Positions 11,236 through 24,891 are shown, numbered from the stretch's first letter. The stretch is DNA of 64,000 bases from Polytrichum commune (GCA_950295325.1 OX485807.1:250501-314500), one strand, 5' to 3'. Numbers and translations: made by a program. Notes: generated by a model not told the origin, from the sequence alone.

Positions 11236-14098
11236 AAAAAAAAAGTCAATATAAGTCAAGCTTGTTCTGTAGTGTATTGCAAATTTCAGAAAACATAACA
11301 ATTACCTCAAAAAAACATTTATTTCATGTGTGATCTGTTTCCCAGGAAGGGTATTGGATGTGGATATCAATTTAATTTGATTGTGTCTTTTCTTTTGTGT
11401 GGCCTTCCCAGAATGTAGTCTTTTACATACACTAATATCACGGAACTTGGATTGACAACATTCTAGTATTGGACGAGCAAGACGAGCTCATCCATGTGAC
11501 AAGGATGCATTCACTCAAGAATATAGTTGTGGGGATCTTGTCAATTGATTTAGCACAAGGAAATAAAAACAAGGGATCCATGTCATGATAGAAATGAAGC
11601 ATTTGTGGCTCAAGTGCAAAGTAGAGTCCACTTGAACAAGGTTACCTGCTTCCTTGTGTGCATAGACAAAATTACCTCCGCGTCTCGAGCAGATGACTGA
11701 CTTATTTGGCAAATGCCTTCCATTCTCAAGCATCTAAGTGTTGCAGTGATAAACCACTTAGTTAATTTTCCATGATTGCTATGGGTAACTAGGTATTTAC
11801 AAGATGTTTGTTCAATTTCACCTACTACACTAATTATAGTATTTAGTGTCATTTATTATTTGGAGATTGCAATGCTATAAATTCTTGCTATAGATACATA
11901 ACACAGAATGTAGCACATGACACAAAATACCAAGAATGGTGTAGTGTTGCTCCCCCCCATGGTTAAATGAGTTGATGATAAATAGGATATTATTTTAATT
12001 CTTTGCCTGTAGGCAATGCCCACATTGAAAGAGTGCACAATATATTTATATACGTTGAGAGAAATGTGTCTTGTGTATTGTAAGGAAGATGAAAGAAAAG
12101 GAGCAACTTATCATATTAAAGTGAATGTAGTTGTTGATGCCTCCATTTCTCGATTTCATGAATGTTGTTGTGTTTTTTGTGATTAGGCCAATTTATGTCA
12201 TGGTAAGCCAATCAAGCTTTTGAGAAAGAGTTACCTTGATGAATCGACTTACTGGAGATAATATTACACAATGAGACTATGTGCAAAGATCTAACTATTA
12301 TGCAATGGACCACTACTTATTTGAAAAGAGTAATACATGCCAAAGACATGATTTTCATGATAGGTATTGGAAAAGAAGAAAAGAGGAACTTCACTTGCAA
12401 CCAAATTTAGAGATAGGTTGCATAGATGGGGTTTGGAATAGGCTCGAGGAGAAGCGCTTTAAACCAATGGGAAGTGTTTTTTTTGGAGTTGTAGGTAAGG
12501 GAAACATGTGTAATAGGCTTGTGAGTGGAGAGCAATAAATATTTTCAACCAACATCAAGCAACATTGAAAAGGTTGTATTTTATGAAGCCCTACTTCAAG
12601 TGAAGATGACTAAACCTTGAAATTGAGTGTTCAATACATTTCATGTAGCATGCATCTTCACCTCCACTTTTCAACTTTGCTCCTTTGTGAATACCTATAT
12701 GTGAACCTAGCTCCAATTGGAGATTACCCCTTCTTCCTTGCCATTACCTATCACAAAAAGGTATTTTTGCTTGTAAGTCTTTATACAATCATTTTCTAAC
12801 TCAATAATGGTCCATCACATAAAGTTTAACACATGTATTTAGTCTCATCATGTGACATCACCTTCATTACTTAATTCATAAAGATAACACTTCTTCAAAA
12901 GCTTGATTGTTGTACAAGTTGGCTTATTATAAAAAGGCAACAACATTCACGAAATAAAAAATGTTGAGACACCAACAACCTACATCGATTGAATTTGTTA
13001 GATTGTTTCTTATCCTTTTTCTCCCTTGCAATATGCAACACTTACACATTAATCAAAAGACATGGTCTCCACACATAATGTTGGGGGCGATTGTTCATAG
13101 CATGGAAGGTGAAATTGTTAATTATTATTTAAAATGAAAGCAACACCTAAATTGGGCTCAAAGACCACGAATTAGTCTATTGAAGTTAAGCTAGTATGAA
13201 TCAACAACAACCCTATAAGGATTGTGTCTCTACCATGTCCACGATGGTCACAACATTATTCAACAAATATGCCTAATTGAGAGGGCCTTGGAATCTCAAG
13301 CGGATAGTCGAGTCCAAATGCTGAAAAATAACAATATCATGTTGAAATAAGAATATGTTAATGGAAGTGCCCTCTGTTGCTGACTAATGGTAAGGTGGGT
13401 GTTGGTAACTAAATCCTTGATTTTGTGGACACTTCGTTTTATATTACACAAGGTTTGAAACCATCTTACATTGGCATTTGGGACATAGTACCCCTATTCT
13501 CTAGGTTTTAATTGAATCGTGAGATAAGTGTTGGAAAATGGGCCAAAGCTCCCGTGCGTGTGACGCCTCTTGATTTGTTTGCAGGCTCTAATTAGGGTTG
13601 CAGTTTTCCTCTTTGGTGTCACGGTGCTGGAACTCCCACCACCATCACCAAGCCATTGATTATCCCTCGCACCTCACCCGCAGGTGTTGCTTCCATCTCT
13701 TCTGTGTTTGTTTGTGTGTTTGTTTTTGGGTGTGTTTGGAAGACAGCTGCTCCCTGCAAAATTTCGATGCTTGAGAAATGAATGGCAATTTAAGAGAGCA
13801 ATTCATTTCGAAAGGACTTCTCCTTTCAATCACTTGAGCAATCTCAAATTTTCACTTCAGGCACGTGGTCGGGGAATATTTCACTTCTGTCACGATTGGT
13901 ACCCTTGTGTTTAATCAAATTGGTAGACCTTTTTGGCATGGGGGAGGAGATAGGTACTAGTGCTAATGAATCAAGCCCCGGTTTTATAAGGGACCAACAA
14001 ACGGAGAGCTCTGATGTTCAGACGCAACAATAAACATTGCCCTGACATACCACCAATGTAACCTATTTATTGTCAATTGTGAGCAAGCCTAAAACCCA

Positions 14099-14107
14099 AA
14101 ACCCTAA
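14099..14107 (+). promoter_or_regulatory. Telo-box AAACCCTAA upstream of PheRS alpha
   Basis: Exact motif 76 bases before the start codon, within the likely leader or core promoter. Plants use telo-boxes in promoters of translation-apparatus genes, which suits an aminoacyl-tRNA synthetase. Confidence 0.45.
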
Positions 14108-14182
14108 CATTTCCTGGAGCGCCCTAAATCTTGTTCCCTTGCATTGCAGGTATCCAGAAGGAAGAAAATTGTGGTCTCTCAG

Positions 14183-17100
14183 ATGGCAGCAGCAGCTGCG
14201 GAGGTGGAGGAGGTGCTCCTGGCCTTCCTGGAGCACCATCAGGAGAGTATAAGCTCCGAGCAATGGGCCTCGTCTGCAGGCTTTGACCACAACGTCGTCA
14301 AGGATGTCGTCAGGTCGCTTCACGGATTTGGCTATGTGGAGGCAGAGGTAAGAGAAGAGAAGAGAAGAGAAGAGGGATCGGTTTGCATATAGCTTAGGGT
14401 GCAATTCCTTACTTGGCAACGCATGTCAGAGGGACTGAAGGCTCTGCCAACTTGTTGTCGTTTGCAGACTAAGAAGAATACGTTGTATTTTTTGACTGAG
14501 GAGGGGAAGATGTACACGGAACAAGGGTCTCCTGAGGTGCAGTTTTTCCAGGCTGTGCCGGCTGAGGGCATTTCTGCTGCCGACTTGAAGGTGAATCCTG
14601 TTATGCAGAGATGAAGTTCGCTTCTGGGTTCAGGGTTTAGGATTTTTCCATCCTATGGAAGATGCAATTTTCTTGTATCAGGGATTTTACTAATGAGAGG
14701 GATTTTATAGGGGAAGCTGGATGCTTTGGTCTATGATGTGGGGTCGAAGATGGCAATGAAGAACAAGTGGCTTCAAAATGTGAAAGGAATTTTCACCAGG
14801 AAGGTTGTCATATTCTGACCAAGATTTTCCTACTACGAAGGTTATTTGTTTGCCGACCTCGATAATTGTGCTGCATTGCGGACGTTGGTTAGAGTCCACT
14901 TATTAACAAGCCCATTATCTCATGTCTCTGCAACTTTTTTCAGGTGGAGAATGCCACTGATGATGTGAGGAACCAGCTTGTTGCTATCAAAGATGGCAAG
15001 GTATAGAACGGTACATTTTTTGTTCTAAAGTCCTTGGATTTTTGTTGTCTACATCTGCTTATTTTTAGTTCCTTCCATGGAATTTGGGTTTGGATTAACA
15101 CAGACCGGCTCCAACTCTTGTCATGATTTGTCCCAGGAAGTGCCAGGGAAGATTATTGTGGAGCTGAAGAAAAGGAAACTTATAGAATCCAGGTTAATCC
15201 TTAGCCCTCAGCTGTATTCTGTGGGGTAGTTTGCTTCTAGGTTATTGGGCTGGTATCATGTGGTGCCCTAAAGTTTATTATGTGCAAGACTTCTCTTTCA
15301 GTTTCCAGTTTCAAAAATCTCTCAGGTCTGCAGATCAACGTGGCTTATTGGGCCTGTTTCATTGGGGTTGGTAGGGCAGATAACTGGTTTTCGTTGAAGA
15401 AGGGGCCAAACTATGCCCCAAAGAGAGTGAAACCAGAGACAGATCTCACTCGGGATCTCCTCCAGAGGTACTCCTCAAAAAAATAAAATCTTTTAATACT
15501 GTCATGAGAGATGAGGTGGTTGTTGCTTGAGGGTTTCTGGAACAATATCTGTCTTCCTTTCTGTTTAATTTGTTCACAAGAATCCTATTCATATACATGA
15601 AGGTGGAGCAAATAAAACACAGTTAGAGCCTTATACAGAAAATTTTCTGGGAAATGTGGTTTTTGACATGGACAGTGGTGATTGGATGAAACGGGAATTT
15701 AAGCCTTACAATTTCAACGCACTGGGCCAGCCTACGGAAGGTGGCCATCTCCACCCCTTGATGAAGGCAATGCTCACTACCCATGCCCTTTCATTTAGAA
15801 CATGATCCATGTCGCTTTTAACATGTGTGATTAGTTATATTTCCTTGCCCCACTTCTATGGTACCTGCATCAATTGTGAGCAAGTTAATAAGAATTTATT
15901 TATGTTGGTGAATAACTGAGAAGACCTCCCATGGTCATCGGTATATCTGAAATAGTTGGAACTGTGTGTAGCCACATCAATTGGAAATCAAATTGCGACT
16001 ACAACAAATATACACCACTCTAATGTTTTGTAGTATAGGCCTATGCATGCAAAACAAACAGTTCCTATGGGCTAGTTTCTATATTTACTTGGAGAATCCT
16101 TTCTGTAACACTTGTTATAGGGTGTTCCTATTCAATAGATGGAGAAAGGTGGTCTGTATTGTGTCTCGCTTCCTCTAGTATAGGGGTACTTTCAGCAGTT
16201 TAAAACATATGGGATTTCTGATAAATTGCATCAAATTCCAAGAGAAATGACCATTGCACTGCTGCTAAAAAGTGTAACTTGGAATATCATTCCCTGATTA
16301 TGATGAAAGTCATTAACAGATATTCTGGTGTGGATGTCATTTGGCAGGTGCGGACGCAATTCCGTAATATTTTTCTTGAGATGGGGTAAGCTCTGCAGTA
16401 AACCAGGAATTTGAACTAACTGCATTCCATACATTGTGTTATCTTTAGTAATCTTCCTCCTTGTACTCCTGATTTCTGGTGTCACTTGGGCTGTTTGACC
16501 TTTGTCTGAAAGCACTTTCCTACTGGTGCAGGTTTGAAGAGATGCCGACAAACAACTTTGTGGAAAGCAGGTATGCAGATTTAATTTTGCTTGTAAATGG
16601 TTACCTTGGATGACAATGATTCGACTACCCTCTGTCAGTTAATTATGTGATTTAGTTTCCCCACTATCAGCCTTTGATGTCAACTATCATTGTCCCTCAC
16701 TGTTTCTCCAGTCTTGAAAATGTTATGAGACTGTCTTTGTTTTTGAGTGCAGCTTCTGGAATTTTGATGCTCTCTTCCAGCCGCAACAGCATCCTGCCCG
16801 TGATTCCCATGACACTTTCTTCTTGAAAGGTGAGCTTATTGCTTGCCAAATGCATTTTACATATATTGGTATACCCTTGTGATTTCTGACAATGACCTGT
16901 GTGAAAATATGAAAGTTGTCATCAGGTTACAACAATTAAGGAGTTTACGTATAAGCTGGAAGAGACAGTATATGATTGTCTGTTACCTTGCTAAGGGTTG
17001 AGTAGTTGTGAGGGTAGGGCACCTCCAAAAGCAAAGCACTCGAGTGTTTGGATTCTGATGTTTGAATCTGAATGTATTGCAGCTCCTGCACGAACTGTGA

Positions 17101-19336
17101 AATTTCCAGAGGAGTACCTAGAACGTGTGCAGCGGACACATGAAGTAGGGGGATATGGTTCAATTGGGTGAGTTGATATTTATCCCTTCATGGGTATTTG
17201 TAAGTTTGATTGATGCGTGACTTGCACTAGCAATCTAACAACTGCTGTAGGCAAGTTAGGGACAGGTGAAGGGTGGAAAAGTTGGCAACTCCACTTAAAG
17301 TGCGAAGAGTTCGTGAAAAGATACAGATCAGTAGGAAGAGACCTATTTGGTGTGAATAGGTTTCTAGGTATTGAAACATGGGCACTCTTTTATGGTGAAT
17401 ATTAACATTTGAGAACATGCAAGCAGGTATGGATATGATTGGAAGAGGGATGAAGCAGAAAAGAATTTGCTGCGCACACACACCACAGCAGTCTCTTCCC
17501 GTATGCTCTATAAGCTTGCACAGGTTTGTTTTTCCTGAGAGTTGATTCCACTATTCTTTTAATATTCTTATTGCTAACTATGTTTTTAGAATATGTGTCG
17601 TCAGCATTAGTATTGTATGAGACCTAAGTGGTGATACTCATGTTGGCATTCAGGAAGGGTTTACACCCAAGAGATACTTCTCAATTGATAGGGTCTTCCG
17701 AAATGAGGCTGTTGACCGCACCCATCTTGCTGAGTTTCACCAAATTGAAGGTGCACTTTCTTCTCCTTCAGGTTTCTAGTAAAAATTACAGTGATCTGTG
17801 ACAGATACCCAATGTAGTTGACTTGATCTGCAATACAAAAATGCTAACTTGATTAGCATGTAAATTGTTCTCCACACACTAAAGTTGTTGGTCACTGAAC
17901 TGGTTGAAGTACTATGAGTTCAGCAACTAACAATGCATCCAACATTGAGGATGGAATTGATTTATATTTTTTGTTTACATTGTAATTTTTATGCATGTGC
18001 TTAGTTGTTGAAGCAGTCGAGACACACGAAGATGTAAGTTTTTAGAATGTACCACTATCTTGGAAGTTCTGTTGACTGATATCATCCTTCTGTACTGCAG
18101 GGCTTGTGTGTGACAGGGGTCTTACCTTGGGTGATCTTATCGGGGTTCTGAATGAGTTCTTTGCTCGTCTTGGTATGTGGTGGTTATGCATTTATCATCT
18201 GCTGTTTTTGTGTGGGAAGAGCTGATTCAAGCTGACATCCAGGTGCTAAGCAAAATGGCGTTTTTGCAGGAATTCAAAAGTTGCGGTTTAAACCTGCTTA
18301 TAATCCATACACGGAGCCAAGTATGGAAATATTTAGGTAGGATGTTCTGCAAATATGGTCTGACACTGATTTAAAAACTGAGATGTTAATGCATACATTA
18401 GTTCAAAAGATTGACATGTTATGATTGCTCTTTTTAATGATTTCTGACATCTTCAGTTTTAATATTGATGCAGAGGACAATAATTTCAAAGTGAACCATT
18501 AATTTTGTGATGATACATCTATCTCGATATGTGCAGATTAAAAGAGATCTTGTTTGGTTATTGATGATTTAGATTATACTGCTGAAGCATGTAAGTGAAG
18601 CATTCAGTCTTTTGTTGAGTTTGTGATCAACTTGTCACTTTCAATTGTTGGTGCAGCTATCATGAAGGGTTGGGAAAATGGGTAGAAGTTGGCAATTCTG
18701 GAATGTTTCGACCAGAAATGTTGCGACCAATGGGGCTGCCAGAGGATGTTTCTGTAATTGCATGGGGCCTCTCATTGGAAAGGTATAAATAGTCTTGCTT
18801 TGTATGTGATGCTATTAGTTTTCTATGTCAAGCTCCTGACAAGCTGTATTCTGATGGTGCCATTTTTAACTAGGACAAGAATTCCAGGAAGATCTTTGTC
18901 TGATGTTGCTTGTTCCATCTATGTTTGCTCTTATAAATCCTCCATGAAGGCAGTGGTTCAATAAGTGTGTTGTCTGTCCCTCTTGGTGCAAAATAATTAT
19001 GCTTGTCTGGCACATTGATGTTTTCTATTTCCAGGCCAACCATGATATTATATGGCATTGACAACATACGTGATCTCTTTGGTCATAAGGTCTGTTTTCT
19101 CACTTGCTACGCATGTTCAAGTCTATTCTGTTCATTGAGTCCAATTATGGGTGGTTGAACTCCAATTAGTGGTTTTAGAGAAAGTGTAGGTTCAAATGAA
19201 AGCATTGGGACCTGATGTTGAAGAGCTTTCTGTCACCTCCAGTTACTCATTGTGTGCTCTATCTGATTATTTCTTTGCACAGGTGGATTTGAAGCTGATC
19301 AAGTCCAATCCAATTTGTCGGCTTGGTATTAAGTAG
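14183..19336 (+). CDS. FARSA: Phenylalanyl-tRNA synthetase alpha subunit, cytosolic
   Basis: Catalytic alpha chain of the cytosolic (alpha-beta)2 PheRS, charging tRNA-Phe. Exons: 14183-14347, 14468-14590, 14711-14803, 14944-15000, 15137-15192, 15375-15467, 15676-15766, 16348-16385, 16532-16570, 16753-16829, 17083-17167, 17427-17523, 17654-17750, 18101-18172, 18270-18336, 18657-18782, 19035-19089, 19283-19336; total 1485 nt, 494 aa (about 485 in Arabidopsis). Phases agree at all 17 junctions. The N-terminal winged-helix region includes [19 protein letters not shown] is in exon 6. The motif 1 region runs [20 protein letters not shown], then MPTNNFVES. Motif 2 reads [20 protein letters not shown] (exon 13) and motif 3 GLSLERPTMI (exons 16-17). 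The C-terminus is [10 protein letters not shown]. Intron 7 must use a GC donor (ATGAAG|GCAATG at 15766/15767), since no GT is near. The exon 6 acceptor (GGTAG|GGCAG) was chosen for phase and family length. Confidence 0.95.
14350..14375 (+). repeat. AGAAG microsatellite just inside PheRS alpha intron 1
   Basis: About five AGAAG units begin two bases after the GT donor of intron 1. Purine-rich; possible intronic splicing influence is speculative. Confidence 0.7.
15767..16347 (+). other. GC-AG intron (PheRS alpha intron 7)
   Basis: The exon ends HLHPLMK and the next begins VRTQFRNIF, contiguous in the family. The junction is AAG|GCAATG ... TTGGCAG|GTG. The first two intron bases are GC, and no GT within 20 bases preserves frame and sequence. 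GC donors normally show AG|GCAAGT, closely matched here. Confidence 0.85.
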
Positions 19337-20223
19337 TCTGCATGTCCAATATCCACTCCAATTTTGGGTCTGGAATCCATATTTTCTTCATACCATCTTT
19401 GATAGTAGTCCATTATTCCATATTTGGATCTTGAACCTATATTTTCTTGTTCTAGGGTATTAAACCAGGGATCAAGCTTTTCTATTCTAGTTCCCCTTGC
19501 TTGTAGTTTGTAGGGAGACAAGTTCACTTTGGAAGAGTTCATTGTGTGTCCATATTACAGAACTCAATGGCACCTTTGGTGGGACACAATTATGGGACCA
19601 AGCTATCAAATACTGTTGCTGAGTGGCAGTGGCAGGGTGTCCAGTCACAAGCAGGCTATATCAATAGCCTTCGAACTTTATCTGCTTCCAATAAGATATA
19701 TCTTTAGTGTATTATGGGTGTGCACTGCGTCCAGTCATTTTGTCTTCGTTTGCCTTCAATAAGATAACCTTCATGACATTCTCTTAGAACCCACTACAAT
19801 TTGGCATGGTTCTTACAAAGTCGGAATTCGAAAGGGAAAGGAGAAACCATACACATTTTAAGCCCACTCTCTAAATCCTGACAAGTTCTGGAGATCAGTT
19901 GCAAGATTGCCATGAAATTTTAAATCAGAGCATAGTAATGAGTTGGAAGTTTAACTAGTGGTACTACAACGTTCAGTTCACACAATGCTTGACATAAGGT
20001 AGAGGGTGCTTAAACTAATACTTCATGCGATTTAGCCTATTTTGGAGTCCGTTTGGATAAGTGGTTTGTATCCATGGTTTGGCCTAGCAAATTGGCTTAG
20101 ACACAGTAGAATCAAAACTAAGTAAATTGGGTATCATATGAATATAGTACAAATTTAGGAAGCCACGGATCTGTAGCTTTCTCAGACCTTTTCCACTGCA
20201 AACAGCTCTTAAATCTGTCCCAA

Positions 20224-20325
20224 CCAGTGATCGGGGAGATTTTTGGGCATAACCGGTTGAGATCCTAGTGTTTGCAAGTCCAACCGGTTACATGTTGACA
20301 TCCTCTGGTTTTCCTTTATTAAATC
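20224..20325 (+). repeat. Dispersed repeat, CCGGTT-containing (copy 2)
   Basis: Direct-orientation partner of 5226-5330. In this copy AACCGGTT occurs twice within the repeat and again at about 20385, with CCGGTT near 20407. Confidence 0.6.
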
Positions 20326-21329
20326 GGGGCATATTCTATACATTTCTCTAAAACATTGGTAATTTTCCTGCAGCCTTGAACTTCAACCGGTTATATCTCA
20401 AACTCAGCCGGTTCATCTATAACTAACTGTTGGTTCTCCCTGACCATAGGTCCCAACACTTGCCCAAAATCGCCCCCATTTGTCATTTAAGACCAATCTT
20501 GTCTTCTCCCAACATCATCTCATCTTTTGTTTAACTTGCCCCTGCTCTAAAATCAACACTCCGCTTAATAAAATATTTGAACCCTCATAGATTTTGCATG
20601 TGGGATTTCAATAAAATGTATGAGTAGCCCACTTCTAGCTACATTTCCACGCTTGTTGAAATTCAATCCACTTTCATGGAACACTAAACCCGCTCTTAGA
20701 ATTGTCTTGCTTTACATCCAAATTTACTCCCGCTTTGTGCTAGAGACATTAAAATGGTTTAAGGGCCAGTTTACACCATGGACCATGTAGTTGGACCATG
20801 GAAGATGGCCTTTTTCCATGGTCTGATTTCTTAAAAAATCAATTTACAAAGCCTTTGTGTCCCTCACTAGGTGTAAACCGAATGTGGACCAAGAGGAATG
20901 ACCATGCACCAATAAGTGAACGTGTTGAGTTTTTTTTAATATGTGTCCAAAAAGGGTGGTTTTGATAAAAATTCAACATTGACCATTCTTTTATCTTCCC
21001 TTGTCTTCATCTTCTCTTCCCCCAAAAATAGATTTCATTAAAATTTTATTATAACAATATTTCTTTGCCATGTGCCCTTACTTTTTCCTCCCAAAGCACC
21101 TCTTTTGCTTCTCCCATTGCAAAACTCATTGGACAGTGTCAGTGGATAATGTAGGTCTTAAAATATGTCTTTTGAAGAATTCAAACTCCTTGGTCACTTT
21201 GACATTTTTCCTTGGTGTAATCCGAAGTGGTCTTGGGATGAGTTCAACAACCAATCACATATTTTACAGGGCCTTGGGACGACTTCATGGTTCTTGATGT
21301 AAACAACCATGAATAAGTGTTGGTTATAC

Positions 21330-21545
21330 CATTCTCTACCATGAACATGTACCAAGAGCTTGCATTTGGGACTCACAAGATCACTACACCAAGATGTCTT
21401 GCGGAATGCCTTATCCCCAAGCCCTCAGTAATTTCAGCAAGTGTAAAGTGGCTATGGTCAAAGTGAGGTATGAAGGGCAAGAAGAAATCGTTGCATATGA
21501 ACGTTCCTTTCATACATCCAACATAAAACAATTTTGAGTTCACCA
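21330..21545 (+). repeat. R4 dispersed repeat, partial copy a
   Basis: Core ATTTCAGCAAGTGTAAAGTG followed by GCTATGGTCAAAGTGAGGTA and AGGGCAAG matches 44450-44510 (same order, about 80 percent by eye) and, more weakly, 39585-39650. Confidence 0.55.
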
Positions 21546-22234
21546 TTTTAATAATAGGAAACGCTCAACGCTTATTCTGTTGCCGGTTTCAGATGTGCTC
21601 ATCCATCAAGTCTCGATAGGGGACTCACGAAAGATACAGTAAGCATTGATGACTGAATGGATTATACGAGAACGGATGGGAGTTTGACAATTTGCCCCCC
21701 ACCTACCACAAGATAAAGCAGTAGACCCCTGTCGCGTACCAAGGGGAGTCCTGAACAAGAAGCGGCAATGGGCACTTGTTATTCACGTCGGTGGAAGCCG
21801 ATGGCAAACGTTCCGTTCTGTTCCTCTCCTTTCCTTGCCAATCTGCTGTGAAACTGCAAGTGCTTTGGGGATGGAACGTCGGGGCCAGTGCAGCAGCACA
21901 CCATACCCACGATTTCTTATCCTTATGCTCATCTGTTTGGACGCAAATGGAAAAGCTTCATTCCATTGCAGAATAATACGCAAGAAACATCTTTTGTCGA
22001 CTGCCTCCACGGTTGCTGTCCGTCAACAGTGTAGCCCGACGTTGGAGCGTCCATCAGACTCCATAATTAGTGCGAAATCATTGATTCCACATGGCGCCAC
22101 TTGGAATGTAGGGGTCCCAGCAATCAATCAGAGTGGGGGGAAACGAATAAAAAGAAAAAAGGGGAGGGGGGCAGCTGCTATATGCACCCCCTCAATACAT
22201 ACACATACCACATACCACGTGCCCACTGGCTCAC

Positions 22235-22905
22235 CATGGCTCCAGCTTTCTGGCGTCTATGTAAACTCATCCATTGTGGATGCAAATGCCCTACGAAAAC
22301 CAAGCTCCTAGACGACGGACGGACGAGGGCCCATTCATTTGCGATGCAGCTCTCATACATTTATTAAAAAATAATAATTAATGCTAGATTTGGGGTTTTA
22401 CACTGTTTCAGAATGAGACAATCAATGCTATAAAATCTCTCAGTACTATGTTGTCACCCTCTCCATGGATTAGTTTATGTAGACAACACAAAGATTGTAG
22501 CCCCTCTTGGATACATGCTGCAAACCTCTTAGCCAGGCTGCATGGTGTCTACGTAGACTCATCCATCGTGGATGAAGGTCTCTGTTTCAAACAAGTTTCC
22601 TATATTATTCATGTCAGCCCTTGCCCAACATCGTCTTTCCCTCTCTTTCTCTCTGAGGATTGATTCATCCTCACTTGAACCCCTTCAAAGTAAATTGATC
22701 TTCCAAATGCCATTTTCCGCTGTCATTTCTTTGAAAAACAAGATACGTTGCTCGGCAATACAATAGTTCCTTGTGTTTTCCACCTTATGATATGTATGCT
22801 TGATATCATTCATGGACATGGGGTTATATGTAGAGGGTAACTTACAATAGCTTGGCATTCTTGGCATCTAAGTAAATCCATCCATCTTGGATGAACGGGT
22901 TCAAG
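22235..22905 (+). repeat. Three clustered terminus-like motifs of the TIR element family
   Basis: The terminus motif GGCGTCTATGTAAACTCATC followed by CATTGTGGATG occurs at about 22241, again at about 22545 and at about 22855, all in the same orientation. It equals the left end of the elements at 23116 and 24892. Clear right ends are not seen, so these may be truncated or nested copies. Confidence 0.5.
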
Positions 22906-23115
22906 GAGAATAAGCACCCCAATAAATTGAGGGTCAAGTCATTCCCATTATGCCATGTTAGAACGGTTCAAGACCTTTGATTTCTTTTTGGATTGAGTTG
23001 ATGCTAAAATAAGTGTCTCCAACATATATAATTGGTGTTTGCATTTTCACTTTCCCAATTGAAGAGTTTACATAAAACACCAGGAAGCATTAGCTACTTA
23101 GAGATTGGCTTGGGC

Positions 23116-23331
23116 TTTGTGACATCTAAGTACACCCCTCCATTGTGCATGCACGGTCTCTAGTGAAAATTAGCCCTCTACATGTTGAGAACCATTTCAT
23201 TCCAATTGCACCCCACTAGACTAATTCATGATCTTCGATCTCTTTTGTGGAGTTGAAACATTTGAAAGTAAAACACTTCAAGTTTCTTCTTTTCTTGTTT
23301 TCAATAGATGAGTTCACTTAGGCACCACAAA
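23116..23331. mobile_element. MITE-like element with terminal inverted repeats (copy 1)
   Basis: 216 bp. The left end reads TTTGTGACATCTAAGTACAC then CCCTCCATTG; the right end, read on the minus strand, is TTTGTGGTGCCTAAGTGAAC then TCATCTATTG, matching at about 21 of 30 positions. No coding capacity. Similar paired ends bound 24892-25110, 45601-45826 and 46016-46271. Confidence 0.55.
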
Positions 23332-23612
23332 ACTCTAGCTACACTAAAGTGTCCAAATAGTGTTGGAAAATTAATGTGGGCACTCCAATTATCTAGTCTA
23401 GATGAAAATAATGTGGGCCCAAGACCCCATGTCTTCCCCTAAGTCTTCTTGGTGACTTCCGGCAAACATCTTAAATATCAATTCCAAGACCAAAGTAACG
23501 TGAAATAAAACTATCACCACATCAATTCCCGTAACCTACACTAGTTTTAAATTAGAGATTTGGCGTGGGTTAAGGTGAGTTCTGGAGAATCAATGTGAGC
23601 CACTAATAGGAC

Positions 23613-23990
23613 TATGTTAAATATGATATTAGTGTCATGTGGTATTTAATGTCACTATGGTAACTTTTCGGATGACACTTCTTATGAATAGGTTTACAAT
23701 TACTGTCACGGATGATGGATGGGTTCATTCAATGGCCAAAACCCTAATCTTCTCTTATTAGCAACTTGTGATAAAATATTGTCATGGATGATTGAAATTT
23801 GGATGGAAAATCACTTGGAAAGTGACAGTAATTGCACACTGTAAGTCTATAATCCCCCAATTTTTTTTACTAGAAATTACAAAGAATGTTGGGTTCACAT
23901 TTAGTGTTGGTGACACTATACCGCGGTTTACAATTAGTATTGAGCAAGACAATTAGAATTGGTGACACTAAATATCATAGTTAGTGTACT
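23613..23990 (+). mobile_element. Non-autonomous element with TIRs and flanking TAGGAC hexamer
   Basis: 378 bp. The left end TATGTTAAATATGATATT-AGTGTCA matches the reverse complement of the right end (TACACTAACTATGATATTTA then GTGTCA) with one single-base gap. TAGGAC stands directly on both sides (23607-23612 and 23991-23996), looking like a target-site duplication. No coding sequence. An inverted partner of most of its length lies at 57893-58235. Confidence 0.65.
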
Positions 23991-24891
23991 TAGGACCTTT
24001 GTCCTATATATGGTACTCATGTACATGATATGCATACATACAATCTCTTGCACTAACCCCTCTTGGTACCCAACCTACTCTCCTCAACTTTACAAGTATA
24101 ATTGACATTCAAGCCCCTTTACCACCCACATGATGTAACATCCTTTTTTCCAACCAACAAGCAAAGGGTTCACTGATTGAAGTCGGTATGCGGTTCTTGT
24201 GGCAAGGAGACCGAAACTGAGCTTGTCTTTATGTTACCCCCTTGATTTGGGGAATGGACGGGTTGTGGTATGGGTTTGTTTTCATACCACCTACCAAGGG
24301 GTAATTATAGTAAAAACATGCCCACTATAGATTGGTTGTTGATTCATTCTAATTTAAGTTCATTAGACTAATTCATGGTTTTTGGCTCCGATATAGGGTT
24401 TAAATTTGGATTAAGATAGAAAATCCTGAGTTTTATAATATTAATCAACATATCATCTTCCCCCTCTCCTAATTCGTCCTTCCATCCTACTGGTGTGTGG
24501 GCTTTCACCTTCTTACTATCTTCTAAGGTACACCGAGCTCGGATCTCATCCTTTGCTTTAAGTTTGTAGTGCCTCGTTAGACTCATTTGTTCGGAAGGTG
24601 AAAACATAGGCAATTGTTTTATAACATGCCATTTTTTATTTATGCAAATTTTGACTCCAAAGTTGATTGCATAGACTCTAATTTAGTCTACTAAGACATG
24701 CTTGGAAATGAAATGATCCTCAATCTAGAATAATTTGCTTACATTAGAGTTTCTTATGCATGATAAATGATTTTACCTAGAATCCTAGACGCCATGAATC
24801 CCAATCATGTCATCATTTAGTGCCTAGTCTATGTAGAATGTTTTGAGGAGGATATACCATATCATATGTGTAGGTATGCTTGGGGTAGGGA

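Larger units (their letters stand above)
10480..14182. other. Intergenic region between RPS9M and PheRS alpha
   Basis: RPS9M 3' flank, one copy of the R5 dispersed repeat (10960-11235), then AT-rich sequence with no recognisable gene. The frame at 12281-12538 (85 codons) has no family features and no supporting splice or start context. From about 13560 the base composition shifts, and a possible non-coding leader exon ends at CCCGCAG|GTGTTG (13676-13688) with a matching acceptor GCATTGCAG at 14141-14149, which would give PheRS alpha a 5'-UTR intron. Confidence 0.4.

Noticed and set aside
21835-22311. 158-codon plus-strand frame
   Set aside because: Overlaps a frame on the opposite strand, ends inside a dispersed-element terminus and has no recognisable motif.
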